Source: Cobetia sp. L2A1 (GTDB lineage Bacteria; Pseudomonadota; Gammaproteobacteria; Pseudomonadales; Halomonadaceae). Taken from it: 64,000 nucleotides of DNA. A model generated the notes under the pieces. That model was not told the DNA's origin. It saw only the letters and a list, made by a program, of their open reading frames with translations, and did not search any database. Below are positions 44,366-53,779 of the stretch, piece after piece. The translations under genes were made by a program, and so were the position numbers. Numbering within the stretch: the stretch's first letter is position 1; each line of letters opens with the position of its first letter. The DNA lies in contig NZ_CP047025.1 in assembly GCF_009796845.1 (NCBI RefSeq), positions 1,736,001 through 1,800,000 on the forward strand. Reading direction: 5' to 3'.

Positions 44366-44919
44366 GTACCTGATTCTCCCAGGAGTGTGAGGGTCGCCGA
44401 GCGTGCGGCATCGATGGCGTCTCTGCCCAGTACCAGCCAGGCCGAGGATGCGCCTTCGTGGATCAAAAACAGCTCAGTGGCGAGAGTCGGTTGGCCGCTT
44501 CGATCCCCCAGCCATTGGAGGATTTCCCGCTTGTGGCGCAGAACCGTGTCGCGAACATCGGTGTTGTCCGGAAAGGCGGCCAGTGCGTTGACCGACATGC
44601 AGCCATTGGGAGCCTCGTGTTGCATCCAATGCGCCAGACGTTGATAGAGGTGAGAGAGCGCACCTGCGCCTTGTGCCGGCACGTCGTCCTCCAGAAAGGC
44701 CAGATAACGCTCGTGCCGATGCTGGAGTGCCCCGATCACCATGCTTTCCTTGGAAGGAAAGTGGCGATACAGAGTGCGCAAGCTGACGTCTGCTGCTGCT
44801 TTCAGCTCGGAGACGCTGGGTTCTGCAAAGCCGCGCTGGCTGAACAGCGCTTCCAGCCGTGCCGCGATATCGTGCGTGAGCATGTCGTGACCATTGGCGA
44901 AAACAAGGGGGGAGAGCAT
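44362..44919 (-). CDS. TetR-family regulator
   Basis: A 185-residue regulator. The N-terminal helix-turn-helix is IAARLEALFSQRGFAEPSVSELKAAADVSLRTLYRHFPSKESMV, and the rest is an all-helical ligand-binding domain. The frame opens with TTG at 44964, but that would place a direct repeat inside the coding region. ATG at 44919 has AGGT a suitable distance ahead and is preferred; ATG 44883 is another option. It is coupled to the MDR oxidoreductase and likely represses itself and that gene. Confidence 0.87.
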   Translation of the reverse strand: MLSPLVFANGHDMLTHDIAARLEALFSQRGFAEPSVSELKAAADVSLRTLYRHFPSKESMVIGALQHRHERYLAFLEDDVPAQGAGALSHLYQRLAHWMQHEAPNGCMSVNALAAFPDNTDVRDTVLRHKREILQWLGDRSGQPTLATELFLIHEGASSAWLVLGRDAIDAARSATLTLLGESGT

Positions 44920-44953
44920 TCGTTCTACCTGCAAAGGGTAGAGCGTTCGTTCT
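44914..44953. promoter_or_regulatory. direct repeat at the TetR gene start
   Basis: GAGCATTCGTTCT (44914-44926) and GAGCGTTCGTTCT (44941-44953) are 27 bases apart start to start, with CTACC/GGTAG dyad bases between. Candidate operator for the TetR protein. Confidence 0.55.
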
Positions 44954-45126
44954 CCCTGTGTCAATGCCCTTCCAGTAACTGCGGCTCACGGCAATCGATT
45001 CTCTGCTTCCTATCCGACATGTCTTGTGACGGATGCTGCGCGTATCTCTGGTGCGTAAACCGTAAATGTGACGGCATCAATGGCACTTTGGGGAAGGAAT
45101 GCGCACATTGTGTTGCGGTTGTTATT

Positions 45127-45145
45127 GATAAGAATTAGCATTCGC
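45127..45145. promoter_or_regulatory. Fur-like box
   Basis: GATAAGAATTAGCATTCGC agrees with the 19-base Fur consensus at 13 positions by my count. It lies about 80 bases before the TonB receptor gene and fits iron repression. Confidence 0.65.
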
Positions 45146-45224
45146 GACTAATTCGCTGGCGCGGGGGGCGTCAGCCATGGCCACTTCTTGCTCATGAAGC
45201 GAGAAAAGATGTCGAATCAGCAGG

Positions 45225-47405
45225 ATGCTGTCGCATCGCGTATCAAAGGGTTTTCAGGTGCCAAGTCATTCTCGGGATAGCGCAGCAAACACGTACAAGG
45301 GACATTTTTCCTGCCTGATCTTCAGCCTCATGGCACTGCCGACGGCCGCAATGGCGGAAGAAGACGCGACGAACAGTTCAGGTGTCGCAAGCTCAGTGAT
45401 CGTGGTGACGGGGGAGCGTGAAACGGAAGTCGCACCCGGCAGCTATCGGGCAGAGGCCTCCAGTATTGCCAACAAGCAGTCGGTCGATTTTCTCGAGCAG
45501 GCGCGCACCATCAATGTCGTGACGCAGCAGGTCATCCACGATTTCAATCTGGATGACCTTGAAGAAGCGCTGCAACCTGTCGCCGGAATCCAACTGGGCA
45601 ACACGCTCGGGGGCACCGAGGATGGCTTCGTCAAGCGGGGCTTCGGCAGCAACAGTGATGGCTCGATGTTGATTGATGGCATTCGCCAGCCGCGCCGCAC
45701 CTATTCCACCGCGACGGTGGACCGGGTCGAGGTCCTCAAGGGACCATCATCGCTCTTCCAGGGTCAGCAGAATCCGGGCGGCGTGATCAACATGGTCACC
45801 AAGCGCCCGCAGTACGAGACGCATACAGAGCTCAGTGGTGAGGTGAGTTCATTCGGCGGTGGCAATACCAGTCTGGATACCACCGGGGCCATCGGGGATA
45901 CGGGGCTTGCCTATCGCTTGATCCTGTCGCATGAAGATGAAGACTCCTGGCGTGAGTACGGCAATGATCGGCGTACCATCATTGCGCCTTCGCTGCGCTG
46001 GGAAGGTGAACACAGCAGTGCGCAGATCAGCTATGAATATCAGGATTACGATATTGATATCGATCGTGGCACCATCTTCTACAACGGCAGCGCTGCCGAT
46101 GTGTCGAGTAGTACGCGCTTTGATGAGACGTGGAATCGCGTCTATGGACACGATGAGTCGCTCAATGCCTGGTGGAAGCAGGACATCACCGACAATTGGG
46201 ATCTCAAGCTGACCTATGGCTGGACGCGTCGCCAGTATAGTGATGCGCGAGCCAATGTCACCGATGTCAGCGATAGCGGCGATGTGACGGTACGTGCCGA
46301 AGAGAACAAGGGCTATGAGCGCAGCGAGCATTACACGGCACTGGACGCCACGGGGGAGGTAGAGATTGCGGGTCAGCGACATGATGTGGTGATCGGTGCA
46401 GATTATGAAACCACTCGCGACTACCTGGATGAGCGTTATTTCGGTGATTCCGTCACCGTCTCGACTGTGAATGATGTCACCCATGGTCAGCTCTCCCAGG
46501 TAACCTCCGATGACATCAATACCTCGCGCAGCAATCGTCTTGATGAGACACAGGCACTCGGGGTCTATGTCAGTGATCGTTGGCATCTGAATGACAAGTG
46601 GATTCTGGGACTAGGCGGGCGCTACACCTGGTTTGAACAGCAAAGTGGTGAGGGCGAGGACTTCGTGTCCGATCCTGATTACAGCGACAGCCTCTTCCTG
46701 CCTTCCGTCAACCTGCTGTATCGCATTGATGATGCCAGCTCTACCTATATCAGTTATAGCGAATCGTTCGTGGCCAACGGCACCGACAGCGATAGCGGTG
46801 AAAGCCTTGATCCAGAGGTCGGCAAGGGCTATGAGATTGGCTACAAGCGTCAATGGAATCCGCGCCTGGCGACGTCTGTCGCGCTCTATCGCATTCGCAA
46901 GGAAAACGTGGCGGTCACCGACAATGGCGTGACGCGTACCATCGGCGAAGCGGGCTCTGAAGGGCTTGAGTTCAGCTTGGACGGCGCACTGACAGACCGT
47001 ACCTCCTTGCTGTTCAGCTATGCCTATACCGATACCGAAGTGATCGAGGATACCGAGGGAACGGAAGGCAATCGTCTGCCGAATGCGGCGCTCAATGCCG
47101 CGAGCCTCTATCTTGCGCATGATCTCGCCATCGACCCGGCCTACGGTGCCTGGCGTATCGGAGGTGGTGTGCGCTATGTCGGCGAGCGCGAAGGCGATGA
47201 TGACAACAGCTTCTCGATGGATGCCTATACTGTCGCGGATGCCTTCGTGGGCTGGCGTCACCACTTCTTCGGCCCGGACACCGAGTTCAAGCTGAACGCG
47301 AAGAATCTCTTCGATACGACGTATTACTACGGTAGTGGCGGTGATACGCGTGTATTGGTGGGAGACCCGCTGGAAGTGACACTGTCTGCCAGTGTCGGCT
47401 GGTAA
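45225..47405 (+). CDS. TonB-dependent siderophore receptor
   Basis: A 726-residue outer-membrane receptor. After a signal peptide (LIFSLMALPTAAMA-EED) and a TonB-box-like SSVIVVTGE come a plug domain (INVVTQQVIHDFNLDDLEEALQPVAGIQLG, VDRVEVLKGPSSLFQGQQNPGGVINMVTKRP) and a beta-barrel ending in aromatic W. The plug signature is that of ferric hydroxamate/catecholate siderophore receptors. The Fur-like box upstream supports iron uptake. ATG 45225 is used; GTG 45258 is another possible start. No siderophore synthesis gene is in the window. Confidence 0.92.
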   Translation: MLSHRVSKGFQVPSHSRDSAANTYKGHFSCLIFSLMALPTAAMAEEDATNSSGVASSVIVVTGERETEVAPGSYRAEASSIANKQSVDFLEQARTINVVTQQVIHDFNLDDLEEALQPVAGIQLGNTLGGTEDGFVKRGFGSNSDGSMLIDGIRQPRRTYSTATVDRVEVLKGPSSLFQGQQNPGGVINMVTKRPQYETHTELSGEVSSFGGGNTSLDTTGAIGDTGLAYRLILSHEDEDSWREYGNDRRTIIAPSLRWEGEHSSAQISYEYQDYDIDIDRGTIFYNGSAADVSSSTRFDETWNRVYGHDESLNAWWKQDITDNWDLKLTYGWTRRQYSDARANVTDVSDSGDVTVRAEENKGYERSEHYTALDATGEVEIAGQRHDVVIGADYETTRDYLDERYFGDSVTVSTVNDVTHGQLSQVTSDDINTSRSNRLDETQALGVYVSDRWHLNDKWILGLGGRYTWFEQQSGEGEDFVSDPDYSDSLFLPSVNLLYRIDDASSTYISYSESFVANGTDSDSGESLDPEVGKGYEIGYKRQWNPRLATSVALYRIRKENVAVTDNGVTRTIGEAGSEGLEFSLDGALTDRTSLLFSYAYTDTEVIEDTEGTEGNRLPNAALNAASLYLAHDLAIDPAYGAWRIGGGVRYVGEREGDDDNSFSMDAYTVADAFVGWRHHFFGPDTEFKLNAKNLFDTTYYYGSGGDTRVLVGDPLEVTLSASVGW

Positions 47406-47726
47406 TACCATCTCTTTTGAAGGCCATGTCGCAAGCGAGATGAAAAAAGTGGGGTATAACGAGAGGTATAGATAATCGGTTATTTAGTACTTTGGTATTG
47501 AATAGCCGGTTCATGAGCAGATGGCTTTTCTGATGTCTAACAATGCATCAAGAATGTCTCTAGACTAGTACATTACTGCTAGCTGATTGAGTGATGTGCG
47601 GTTACGTCTCGTCTCATCCTATGTGCCAACGCTGCACGACCCCGCGTTGGCCATCATCAACTGTTCAGTCGTCGTAGTGTCAATAAAGGGCTTTTACGCC
47701 CGCATTCTATGAAGCAGGGAGCTTCA
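47406..47726. other. intergenic region
   Basis: 321 bases between the TonB receptor and the HD-GYP gene. It holds a weak inverted repeat around 47474-47512 (AATCGGTTATT against AATAGCCGGTT, with mismatches). The rest is AT-rich promoter-like DNA without a gene. Confidence 0.5.
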
Positions 47727-48491
47727 ATGAACCCCATATTGTCCATGTCTCTGATGCCTGTATCAGGGGATGGCGCGGCAAGGGCAGTTGCCGTTCAGTC
47801 CAGTTCCCCGATGAACTCGTTTGATGATCGATTACCTGATTACATCAAGTCTTCTCCACCGGGCTTGAAGCCGTTGGAACCGGCGGTGCTGACCCTGGTG
47901 ATGGCCATCTATCGGCATGATCCCGATACGTTGGCGCACTCTTGGCGGGTCGCCGGTCTTTGCGTTTATCTGTATAGGCGCTTGTTGGCGGAGGGGCAGC
48001 GCAAGGTGCCACTGGATGATCTCTACAGCGCTGCATTGCTGCATGATATCGGCAAGGTGACGGTACCAAGTGATTTGTTGCAGGCCCCGCGCTCATTGCA
48101 AGCGGAGGAACGTACGCTGGTGCAGAAGCATGCTGCTGAAGGGGGGAGAATGCTGCAATCCTTGCGTGGTCCACTCAAGGCGTTGGCATGCTCGTTGGCG
48201 GTATCTCATCATGAATGCTGGAATGGCTCGGGATATCCCGTAGGGTTGCCATCGCGGCTGTTGCCGCTGCATTGTCGTATCGCGGGGCTGATGGATGTCT
48301 TCGATGCGCTTGCGTCTCCCCGCGCTTACAAGCCCGGCTGGCCGCTGGATAAATTGGTGGCGTTGTTCGTGGCGCAGGCAGGCAAGCAGTTTGATCCCAA
48401 ACTGATCAATAGACTGGCACCCTACTGGACGTCCTTGCTGCAAGAGCACGGTCGATTGATGGACATCACCCTCGATACCCCATCTTCCTGA
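47727..48491 (+). CDS. HD-GYP domain protein
   Basis: A 254-residue protein with one HD-GYP domain: a His in LAHSWRVA, LLHDIGKVTVP, QKHAAEGGRML and SHHECWNGSGYP. HD-GYP enzymes split cyclic di-GMP. The conserved Asp of HHExxDGxGYP is Asn here. No receiver or other sensor domain precedes it. The start at 47727 has AGGGAG six bases ahead. Activity should be treated as probable rather than certain. Confidence 0.85.
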   Translation: MNPILSMSLMPVSGDGAARAVAVQSSSPMNSFDDRLPDYIKSSPPGLKPLEPAVLTLVMAIYRHDPDTLAHSWRVAGLCVYLYRRLLAEGQRKVPLDDLYSAALLHDIGKVTVPSDLLQAPRSLQAEERTLVQKHAAEGGRMLQSLRGPLKALACSLAVSHHECWNGSGYPVGLPSRLLPLHCRIAGLMDVFDALASPRAYKPGWPLDKLVALFVAQAGKQFDPKLINRLAPYWTSLLQEHGRLMDITLDTPSS

Positions 48492-48577
48492 CGCCAGACT
48501 GATGGAAGATTCAGGGCCCATGGGGCGTGCCGCAATGGCAAGTACCTCATCCTGAATCCTCCAGTACAGTGATCAAA

Positions 48578-48619
48578 CGACAAGGCCCCAACCTGAATAT
48601 TCAGGTTGGGGCCTTGTCG
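48578..48619. terminator. palindromic terminator
   Basis: A perfect 42-base palindrome centred on AATATT with arms containing AAGGCCCCAACCTG. It lies between the HD-GYP gene and the converging DUF1989 gene. Confidence 0.85.
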
Positions 48620-48731
48620 TATTGTCGTCGTGCTTCACTCACTTCATTTCAGTTCACGCTCATACCTCATCGCTCCGATAGAGCTGGAGGCAACTAGCTG
48701 GGGGCGACTAGCAGGGGACAACTAGCAGGGC

Positions 48732-49601
48732 TCAGCTACAGCGCTCGCGCTTGATGGCTGCCCAGTCAGTCGTCGGGTTCTGGCGGCCGTGATTACCAGC
48801 ATATGGCGCCACCTTGGGTGATTCCCAACCATCCAGCGCATTGTCTTCCAGGCGGTAGATCTCCACACCCAGCGGGTTGCAGGTCTCGAGCGGATCGCGT
48901 GCATCCGGCCCCCAGAGATCCACCGACAGATCACCACCCGGGCAGCAGGACATCGCGCACAGCAGGTCCGTCTCGGCGAAGAACTCCAGATAGTCACCCT
49001 TGCGTGCCGGGCAGGCCTTCATGAAGTACTTGTCGTCATTGTTGAGGCCGGTGCACTGGAAGATGTTGAGCACGTCGTGAACATCAAATTCGGTCAGGCC
49101 CCAAGGCGCGACTGCTCGCACCAGATTGGAGTGGCAGTGATGATCGAAATCCTCGCCGGTCAGCAGACGATTGACGTAAGGGTCGCAGCGAGTGCCCAGC
49201 AGGTCATGCACGCGGCCGCCGTCCTCGTCGACGCCGTAATCTGCCAGGGTGTCGTCGATGATGGTCGCCATGGGACGCAGGTAAGGTAGCGTCGACCACA
49301 GGCGGTCATAGGTGCTGACATGCGCGCGTTGCAGCTGGCGAGTCCGGGAAGCCCACATGCGTTCGCGCGGATTGTGCAGATTCCACATGTTGAAATCACC
49401 GACCTGTGAGCCTTCGGTGATCTTGATGCGCAGCACGTGGCCCGCCGGCACTTCCCACGCCAGACCATTGCGCAGCGGCACGGTATGGGTCGCGATCAGT
49501 GTGCGCTCGGCCTTGCCTTCGGTGAGGCTGTCGTAGAAGTCATGATCGACATCCAGGATCGAGCCCTTGGTCGCTTGATAGGCGGCAGAAACATTACTCA
49601 T
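48732..49601 (-). CDS. DUF1989 (urea carboxylase-associated) family protein
   Basis: A 289-residue protein. GLAWEVPAGHVLRIKITEGSQVGDFNMWNLHNPRERM, CHSNL and VLNIFQCTGLNNDDKYFMKACPARKGDYLEFFAETDLLCAMSCCPGGDLS match the DUF1989 pattern. Its relatives are the urea-amidolyase-associated proteins now known as carboxyguanidine deiminase subunits. Those work as two subunits of about 200-240 residues; this is a single longer chain with no urea carboxylase nearby. A PutP-like carrier is 96 bases upstream on the same strand, so a nitrogen-rich substrate is possible. His and Cys residues could bind metal. Confidence 0.8.
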   Translation of the reverse strand: MSNVSAAYQATKGSILDVDHDFYDSLTEGKAERTLIATHTVPLRNGLAWEVPAGHVLRIKITEGSQVGDFNMWNLHNPRERMWASRTRQLQRAHVSTYDRLWSTLPYLRPMATIIDDTLADYGVDEDGGRVHDLLGTRCDPYVNRLLTGEDFDHHCHSNLVRAVAPWGLTEFDVHDVLNIFQCTGLNNDDKYFMKACPARKGDYLEFFAETDLLCAMSCCPGGDLSVDLWGPDARDPLETCNPLGVEIYRLEDNALDGWESPKVAPYAGNHGRQNPTTDWAAIKRERCS

Positions 49602-49697
49602 GGCAAGACTCCTCGTGAAATGAAACAGGGGCAGTATGGTGATTCATGCGGTCGCTTGGCAGACCGTGGGAGATGGGCGTATCACTCATGGACTTGC

Positions 49698-51197
49698 TCA
49701 TGCCTCCTCACGGTGCCAATGCTTCATCAGGCGATCAAAGCAGGCGCTGGCCGTCGGCTGAGTACTCATGCGACTGACGATGATCACCGCCATCAGGGCG
49801 AACAGGAAGCCGGGCACGACCTCGAACATGTCGAAGATCTCCAGTGGGCCACCGCTCAGCGGCTTCCAGATCGCGACGGTGAGTGCCCCCACCAGCAGGC
49901 CAGCGATAGCCCCGTTGCGCGTCATGCCACGCCAGAACAGCGACAGCAGGATGACAGGGCCGAAGGCGGCGCCGAATCCGCCCCAGGCATAGGACACCAG
50001 GTCGAGAATGCTGCTGTCGCGGTCGGTACCCATCACGGTGGCGAGCAGAGCGATGGCGATCACGCTGGCACGACTCAGCCACACCAGTTCTTTTTGTGAG
50101 GCCTTGGGGCGGATCAGACCACGATAGATATCCTCGGCAATCGCACTGGAGCAGACCAGCAATTGGGAATCGACGGTGCTCATGATGGCCGCCAGCACGC
50201 CGGCGAGAATGAAGCCTGCCACCCACGGGTTGAGCATGATCTGGCTGAGGGTGATGAAGACACGCTCACTGTCCTTGAGCCCATCGCCCAGCTCGCCGCC
50301 GAACCAGTAGTAGCCCAATACGCCGACCGACACGGCCGCCGCCATCGTCACGGCGGACCACAGCAGGGCAATCCGACGAGCTACCCTTATGTCCTCGCGC
50401 TTGCGAACGGCCATGAAGCGCACCACGACATGGGGTTGGCCACAGTAGCCAATCGCCCAGCCTGCCAGTGACAGCATGCCCAGCAAAGTCACGTCTTCCA
50501 GCATGCCGCCGATCGGGGCGACATCCATCGTCCCGGCTGGCGCCGCAGCGGGATCACTGAACAGCGCCACTGCCGTCATGGCTGCCACGGCACAAAGTGA
50601 GGCTGCCATCATCAGGCCCTGAATGAGGTCGGTCCACGAGGCGGCGAGAAAACCGCCGAGGAAGGTATATCCGACGATGACCAGGGCACCCAACCACAGC
50701 GCGACGCGATAATCGATCTCGAAGATGCCCTCGAACAGTACCGCGCCACCGACCAGTCCGGCTGAGACGTAGAAGGTGAAGAACACCAGCATGACGACGG
50801 ATGACAGGGTGCGCAGTACACGAGAGCGGTCCTCGAAGCGTGCTTCCAGATAATCCGGAACGGTCAGCGCATTGCCCGCCGCCTCAGTGAAGACACGGAG
50901 TCGCTCGGCAACCAATGTCCAGTTCAGATAGACGCCAACCAGTGTCCAGACTGCGATCCAGGCCTGCGAGAGGCCGCCACTGAAGATGGCGCCCGGCAGG
51001 CCCATCAACGCCCAACCACTGAGATCTGACGCGCCGGCACTCAAGGCCGCGACGCTGGGCGGCAAGCCGCGGCCACCGAGGATGTAATCCGACAGGTTGT
51101 GGGTGATGCGATAGAAGTAGATGCCGATGCCCAGCATCAGCAGCAGATAGAGTCCGAATGACAGCAGGACAGGTAGGTTCATCCAATATGGCCTCAT
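49698..51197 (-). CDS. putP: sodium:solute symporter, PutP-like
   Basis: A 499-residue SSS-family carrier of about thirteen helices. GGRGLPPSVAALSAGASDLSGWALMGLPGAIFSGG, GYCGQPHVVVRFMAVR and AAIMSTVDSQLLVCSSAIAEDIYR match the Na+/proline symporter PutP. The frame starts at 51278, but ATG 51197 or 51182 gives a family-like start; 51182 has AGG upstream. It is followed by the DUF1989 gene and divergent from a LysR regulator. Proline is the expected substrate, though the neighbours do not include proline dehydrogenase. Confidence 0.88.
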   Translation of the reverse strand: MRPYWMNLPVLLSFGLYLLLMLGIGIYFYRITHNLSDYILGGRGLPPSVAALSAGASDLSGWALMGLPGAIFSGGLSQAWIAVWTLVGVYLNWTLVAERLRVFTEAAGNALTVPDYLEARFEDRSRVLRTLSSVVMLVFFTFYVSAGLVGGAVLFEGIFEIDYRVALWLGALVIVGYTFLGGFLAASWTDLIQGLMMAASLCAVAAMTAVALFSDPAAAPAGTMDVAPIGGMLEDVTLLGMLSLAGWAIGYCGQPHVVVRFMAVRKREDIRVARRIALLWSAVTMAAAVSVGVLGYYWFGGELGDGLKDSERVFITLSQIMLNPWVAGFILAGVLAAIMSTVDSQLLVCSSAIAEDIYRGLIRPKASQKELVWLSRASVIAIALLATVMGTDRDSSILDLVSYAWGGFGAAFGPVILLSLFWRGMTRNGAIAGLLVGALTVAIWKPLSGGPLEIFDMFEVVPGFLFALMAVIIVSRMSTQPTASACFDRLMKHWHREEA

Positions 51198-51365
51198 GAT
51201 GACGCAGGAGCGTCTTGTTCTTGTTGACGGTCGTCGGTCATGCCAGCAGAGAGACTGTACGGCCGACGCCAGTGACATCTACCTTACCCATGAGTAGAAT
51301 TTCTAAAAACTGATAAATAATGATCCGATAGATGATTTCATATCATGTATTGAAAGGACGACATC

Positions 51366-52292
51366 ATGCGGCCCAGCCTGTCTTCATTGAATACCTTCGA
51401 GGTCGTCTCACGACTGGGCAGCATTACTGCCGCGGCCGATGCGCTGAATATCACCCAGTCGGCCGTCAGCCATCAGATACGCCGCCTGGAGGCCGCGTTA
51501 GACGTCAGTCTGCTAGAGCGTGTCGGGCGCGGCGTGATGTTGTCAGAGGCCGGGCGCAGACTGGCGGATGGCCTGCAGGTCGGCTTTGCCAAGATCGAAC
51601 AGTCAGTCGCGGAATTCGACGGTCATCAACCGCATGGGCAGCGGCGTCGACAGTTGCGCGTCAGCTGCCTGCCATCGGTGGCGGTGCGCTGGTTGATTCC
51701 AAGGCTCAACAGCTTTCGCGAATGCTGCCCCGATATCGCGGTCAGTCTGCAATACGCGGGTATCAGTGCCCGTGGCTTGCTGCCGGAGGTTGATGTGATG
51801 ATCACCTGGCAGGACGAGCTGCCAGGCAAGGATGCGCAGGGATTCCGGTTGTTTTCCGGGGCCACCCAACCGGTGGCCAGCCCGCTGTACCTGGAATATC
51901 ACCGCCGCCCGACCCAGCCGGCAGACCTGCTCAAGCTCGAGCTGATCCATGATCAATCGCGTCAGCCGTGGCATGACTGGTTCAACAACTGCAGCCTGTA
52001 TCCCTCTCAGCTCGACAAGGGCGATCTCTATCAGGACTTCAGTCTGCTGAGTGCCGCGGTGGTTGCGGGCCAAGGCGTTGCTCTCTGCCCGCCACGCCTG
52101 ATTCGCAAGGAGCTGGAAGACGGCACCCTTGAGTGCCTGTTCGACATGGCCGCCAATCAACAGCGCGCCTATTGGCTGTTCCATCACGCGCAGCCAGCTC
52201 AGCACGTGCAGCAGTTCTGTGACTGGATGCGTGAGCAGATCGCGGCCGAGGGCGAGGAGGTGGATAGAGGCGTCATCACCCTCAGCCGCTAG
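51366..52292 (+). CDS. LysR-family regulator (GcvA-like)
   Basis: A 308-residue LysR protein. The winged helix-turn-helix reads LGSITAAADALNITQSAVSHQIRRLEAALDVSLLERVGRGVMLSEAG, followed by an effector domain with RLRVSCLPSVAVRWLIPRL-like sequence, as in GcvA-type regulators of amino acid metabolism. It is divergent from the PutP-like carrier gene, with the promoters in the 168 bases between them, so it likely controls the carrier and DUF1989 gene. A terminator follows. Confidence 0.9.
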   Translation: MRPSLSSLNTFEVVSRLGSITAAADALNITQSAVSHQIRRLEAALDVSLLERVGRGVMLSEAGRRLADGLQVGFAKIEQSVAEFDGHQPHGQRRRQLRVSCLPSVAVRWLIPRLNSFRECCPDIAVSLQYAGISARGLLPEVDVMITWQDELPGKDAQGFRLFSGATQPVASPLYLEYHRRPTQPADLLKLELIHDQSRQPWHDWFNNCSLYPSQLDKGDLYQDFSLLSAAVVAGQGVALCPPRLIRKELEDGTLECLFDMAANQQRAYWLFHHAQPAQHVQQFCDWMREQIAAEGEEVDRGVITLSR

Positions 52293-52330
52293 CCACTGAC
52301 ATCGCACTTGAGCCATCGTCGAAAGAGACG

Positions 52331-52364
52331 AAAAAGCCCCACCGAGAGACTCGGCAGGGCTTTT
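52331..52364. terminator. terminator hairpin
   Basis: AAAAGCCC and GGGCTTTT with an inner ACCGAG/CTCGG stem. It separates the LysR gene from the converging ars operon. Confidence 0.88.
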
Positions 52365-52425
52365 ATTCAGCAAGGCATCAGGTCGTAACCTGTGTCGTGA
52401 TCTGCGACGCGAACTGGCGAGACCG

Positions 52426-53739
52426 TCAGCCGTTGAGTATCCCCAGCCAGCCCCATAATCCCAGTAGCGCCGCCAGCAGCACCGGCGGTGTCAGTATCAG
52501 GCCGACCTTCATGTACTGCCCCCAGCTGATGTGGTGGCCTTTCTGATCGAGCACATGCAGCCACAGCAGCGTGGCAAGACTGCCGATCGGGGTGAACTTG
52601 GGGCCCAGATCATTGCCGATCACGTTGGCGTAGACCATCAGCTCCCGCGTCGTGTCACTGACCTGCTGTGCACTCAGGTGATCAATGGCGAGTGCGCCGA
52701 TCAGCGTGGCAGGCATATTGTTCATCACCGAGGCGGTGATAGCCGCCAGTACACCGGTGCCGAGAGTGGCGATCAGGCTGCCTTGACTCGCAAGCCAGGC
52801 AAGAATGTCGCTGGCGTGGTCGGTCAGGCCGGCATTGCCCAGCCCGTAGACCACCAGATACATGCCCACCGAGAACAGCACGATCTGCCACGGTGCCCCG
52901 CGCAGTACTGGTCCGAGGGCTATGACTGCGTCGCCCGAGCCCAGCCAGCGCCCGGCAATGGCCAGCAGTATCAAGGCAGCGCTGCCCGTGACGACGCACA
53001 ATGGTACGCCCAGCGGGGCAGTGACGAAGTAGGCGATCAACAGCACGCCCAGCAGCGGGAAGGCCGCGCGGAACACCTGGGGGTCCTTGATGGCGCTCGA
53101 CGGTGCCTCGAGCTTCTCAAGCGTATAGTGCGAGGGCAACTCCTTGCGGAACATCAGCCACAGCACGATCAGCGTGGCGGCCAGCGCGATCAGATCGACC
53201 GGCACCATCACGGCGGCGTAATGCGTGAAGGAGATATCGAAATAGTTGGCGCTGACGATGTTGACCAGATTCGAGATCACCAGTGGCAGACTGGTGGAAT
53301 CGGCGACGAAACCGGTGGCGATGATGAAGGCTAGCGATGTGGCAGCGCTGAACTCCAGACGCACCAGAATCGCGATCACGATCGGCGTGAGAAGCAGGGC
53401 CGCGCCATCATTGGCGAAGAAGGCTGCGATCACCGCACCCAGTAGCACGATCAGTGGGAACAGCTTGCGTCCATTGCCGCCGCCCCAACGCGCGACATGC
53501 AGTGCCGCCCAGCTGAAGAAGCCCGCCTCATCGAGGATCAGCGAGATGATGATCAGCGCCACGAAGGTGAAGGTGGCGTCCCACACGATATCCCACACCA
53601 CCAGTACATCCGGCAGATTGACCACGCCACAGGCCAGCGCGACCACGGCGCCGCCCAGGGCGCTGGTGCCGATCCCCAGCCCACGTGGCTGCCAGATCAC
53701 CAATGCCAGCGTGATGGCGAAGATTGTCAGGGCAAGCAT
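52426..53739 (-). CDS. arsB: ArsB arsenite efflux transporter
   Basis: A 437-residue membrane protein of the ArsB/NhaD group. [18 protein letters not shown] and [21 protein letters not shown] are diagnostic, as are [13 protein letters not shown] and [21 protein letters not shown] near the end. It expels arsenite or antimonite by the proton gradient, or with ArsA, which is absent here. It is the last gene of arsRCHB, 40 bases after arsH. Full length for the family. Confidence 0.94.
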   Translation of the reverse strand: MLALTIFAITLALVIWQPRGLGIGTSALGGAVVALACGVVNLPDVLVVWDIVWDATFTFVALIIISLILDEAGFFSWAALHVARWGGGNGRKLFPLIVLLGAVIAAFFANDGAALLLTPIVIAILVRLEFSAATSLAFIIATGFVADSTSLPLVISNLVNIVSANYFDISFTHYAAVMVPVDLIALAATLIVLWLMFRKELPSHYTLEKLEAPSSAIKDPQVFRAAFPLLGVLLIAYFVTAPLGVPLCVVTGSAALILLAIAGRWLGSGDAVIALGPVLRGAPWQIVLFSVGMYLVVYGLGNAGLTDHASDILAWLASQGSLIATLGTGVLAAITASVMNNMPATLIGALAIDHLSAQQVSDTTRELMVYANVIGNDLGPKFTPIGSLATLLWLHVLDQKGHHISWGQYMKVGLILTPPVLLAALLGLWGWLGILNG

Positions 53740-53779
53740 GACGTTTCCTTGTCGAGAGTGGAGGAAGAACTCGAGGGCA

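Noticed and set aside
52531..53334. 267-codon plus-strand frame
   Set aside because: Antisense to arsB; low complexity rich in Gln and Arg, as expected of a shadow.
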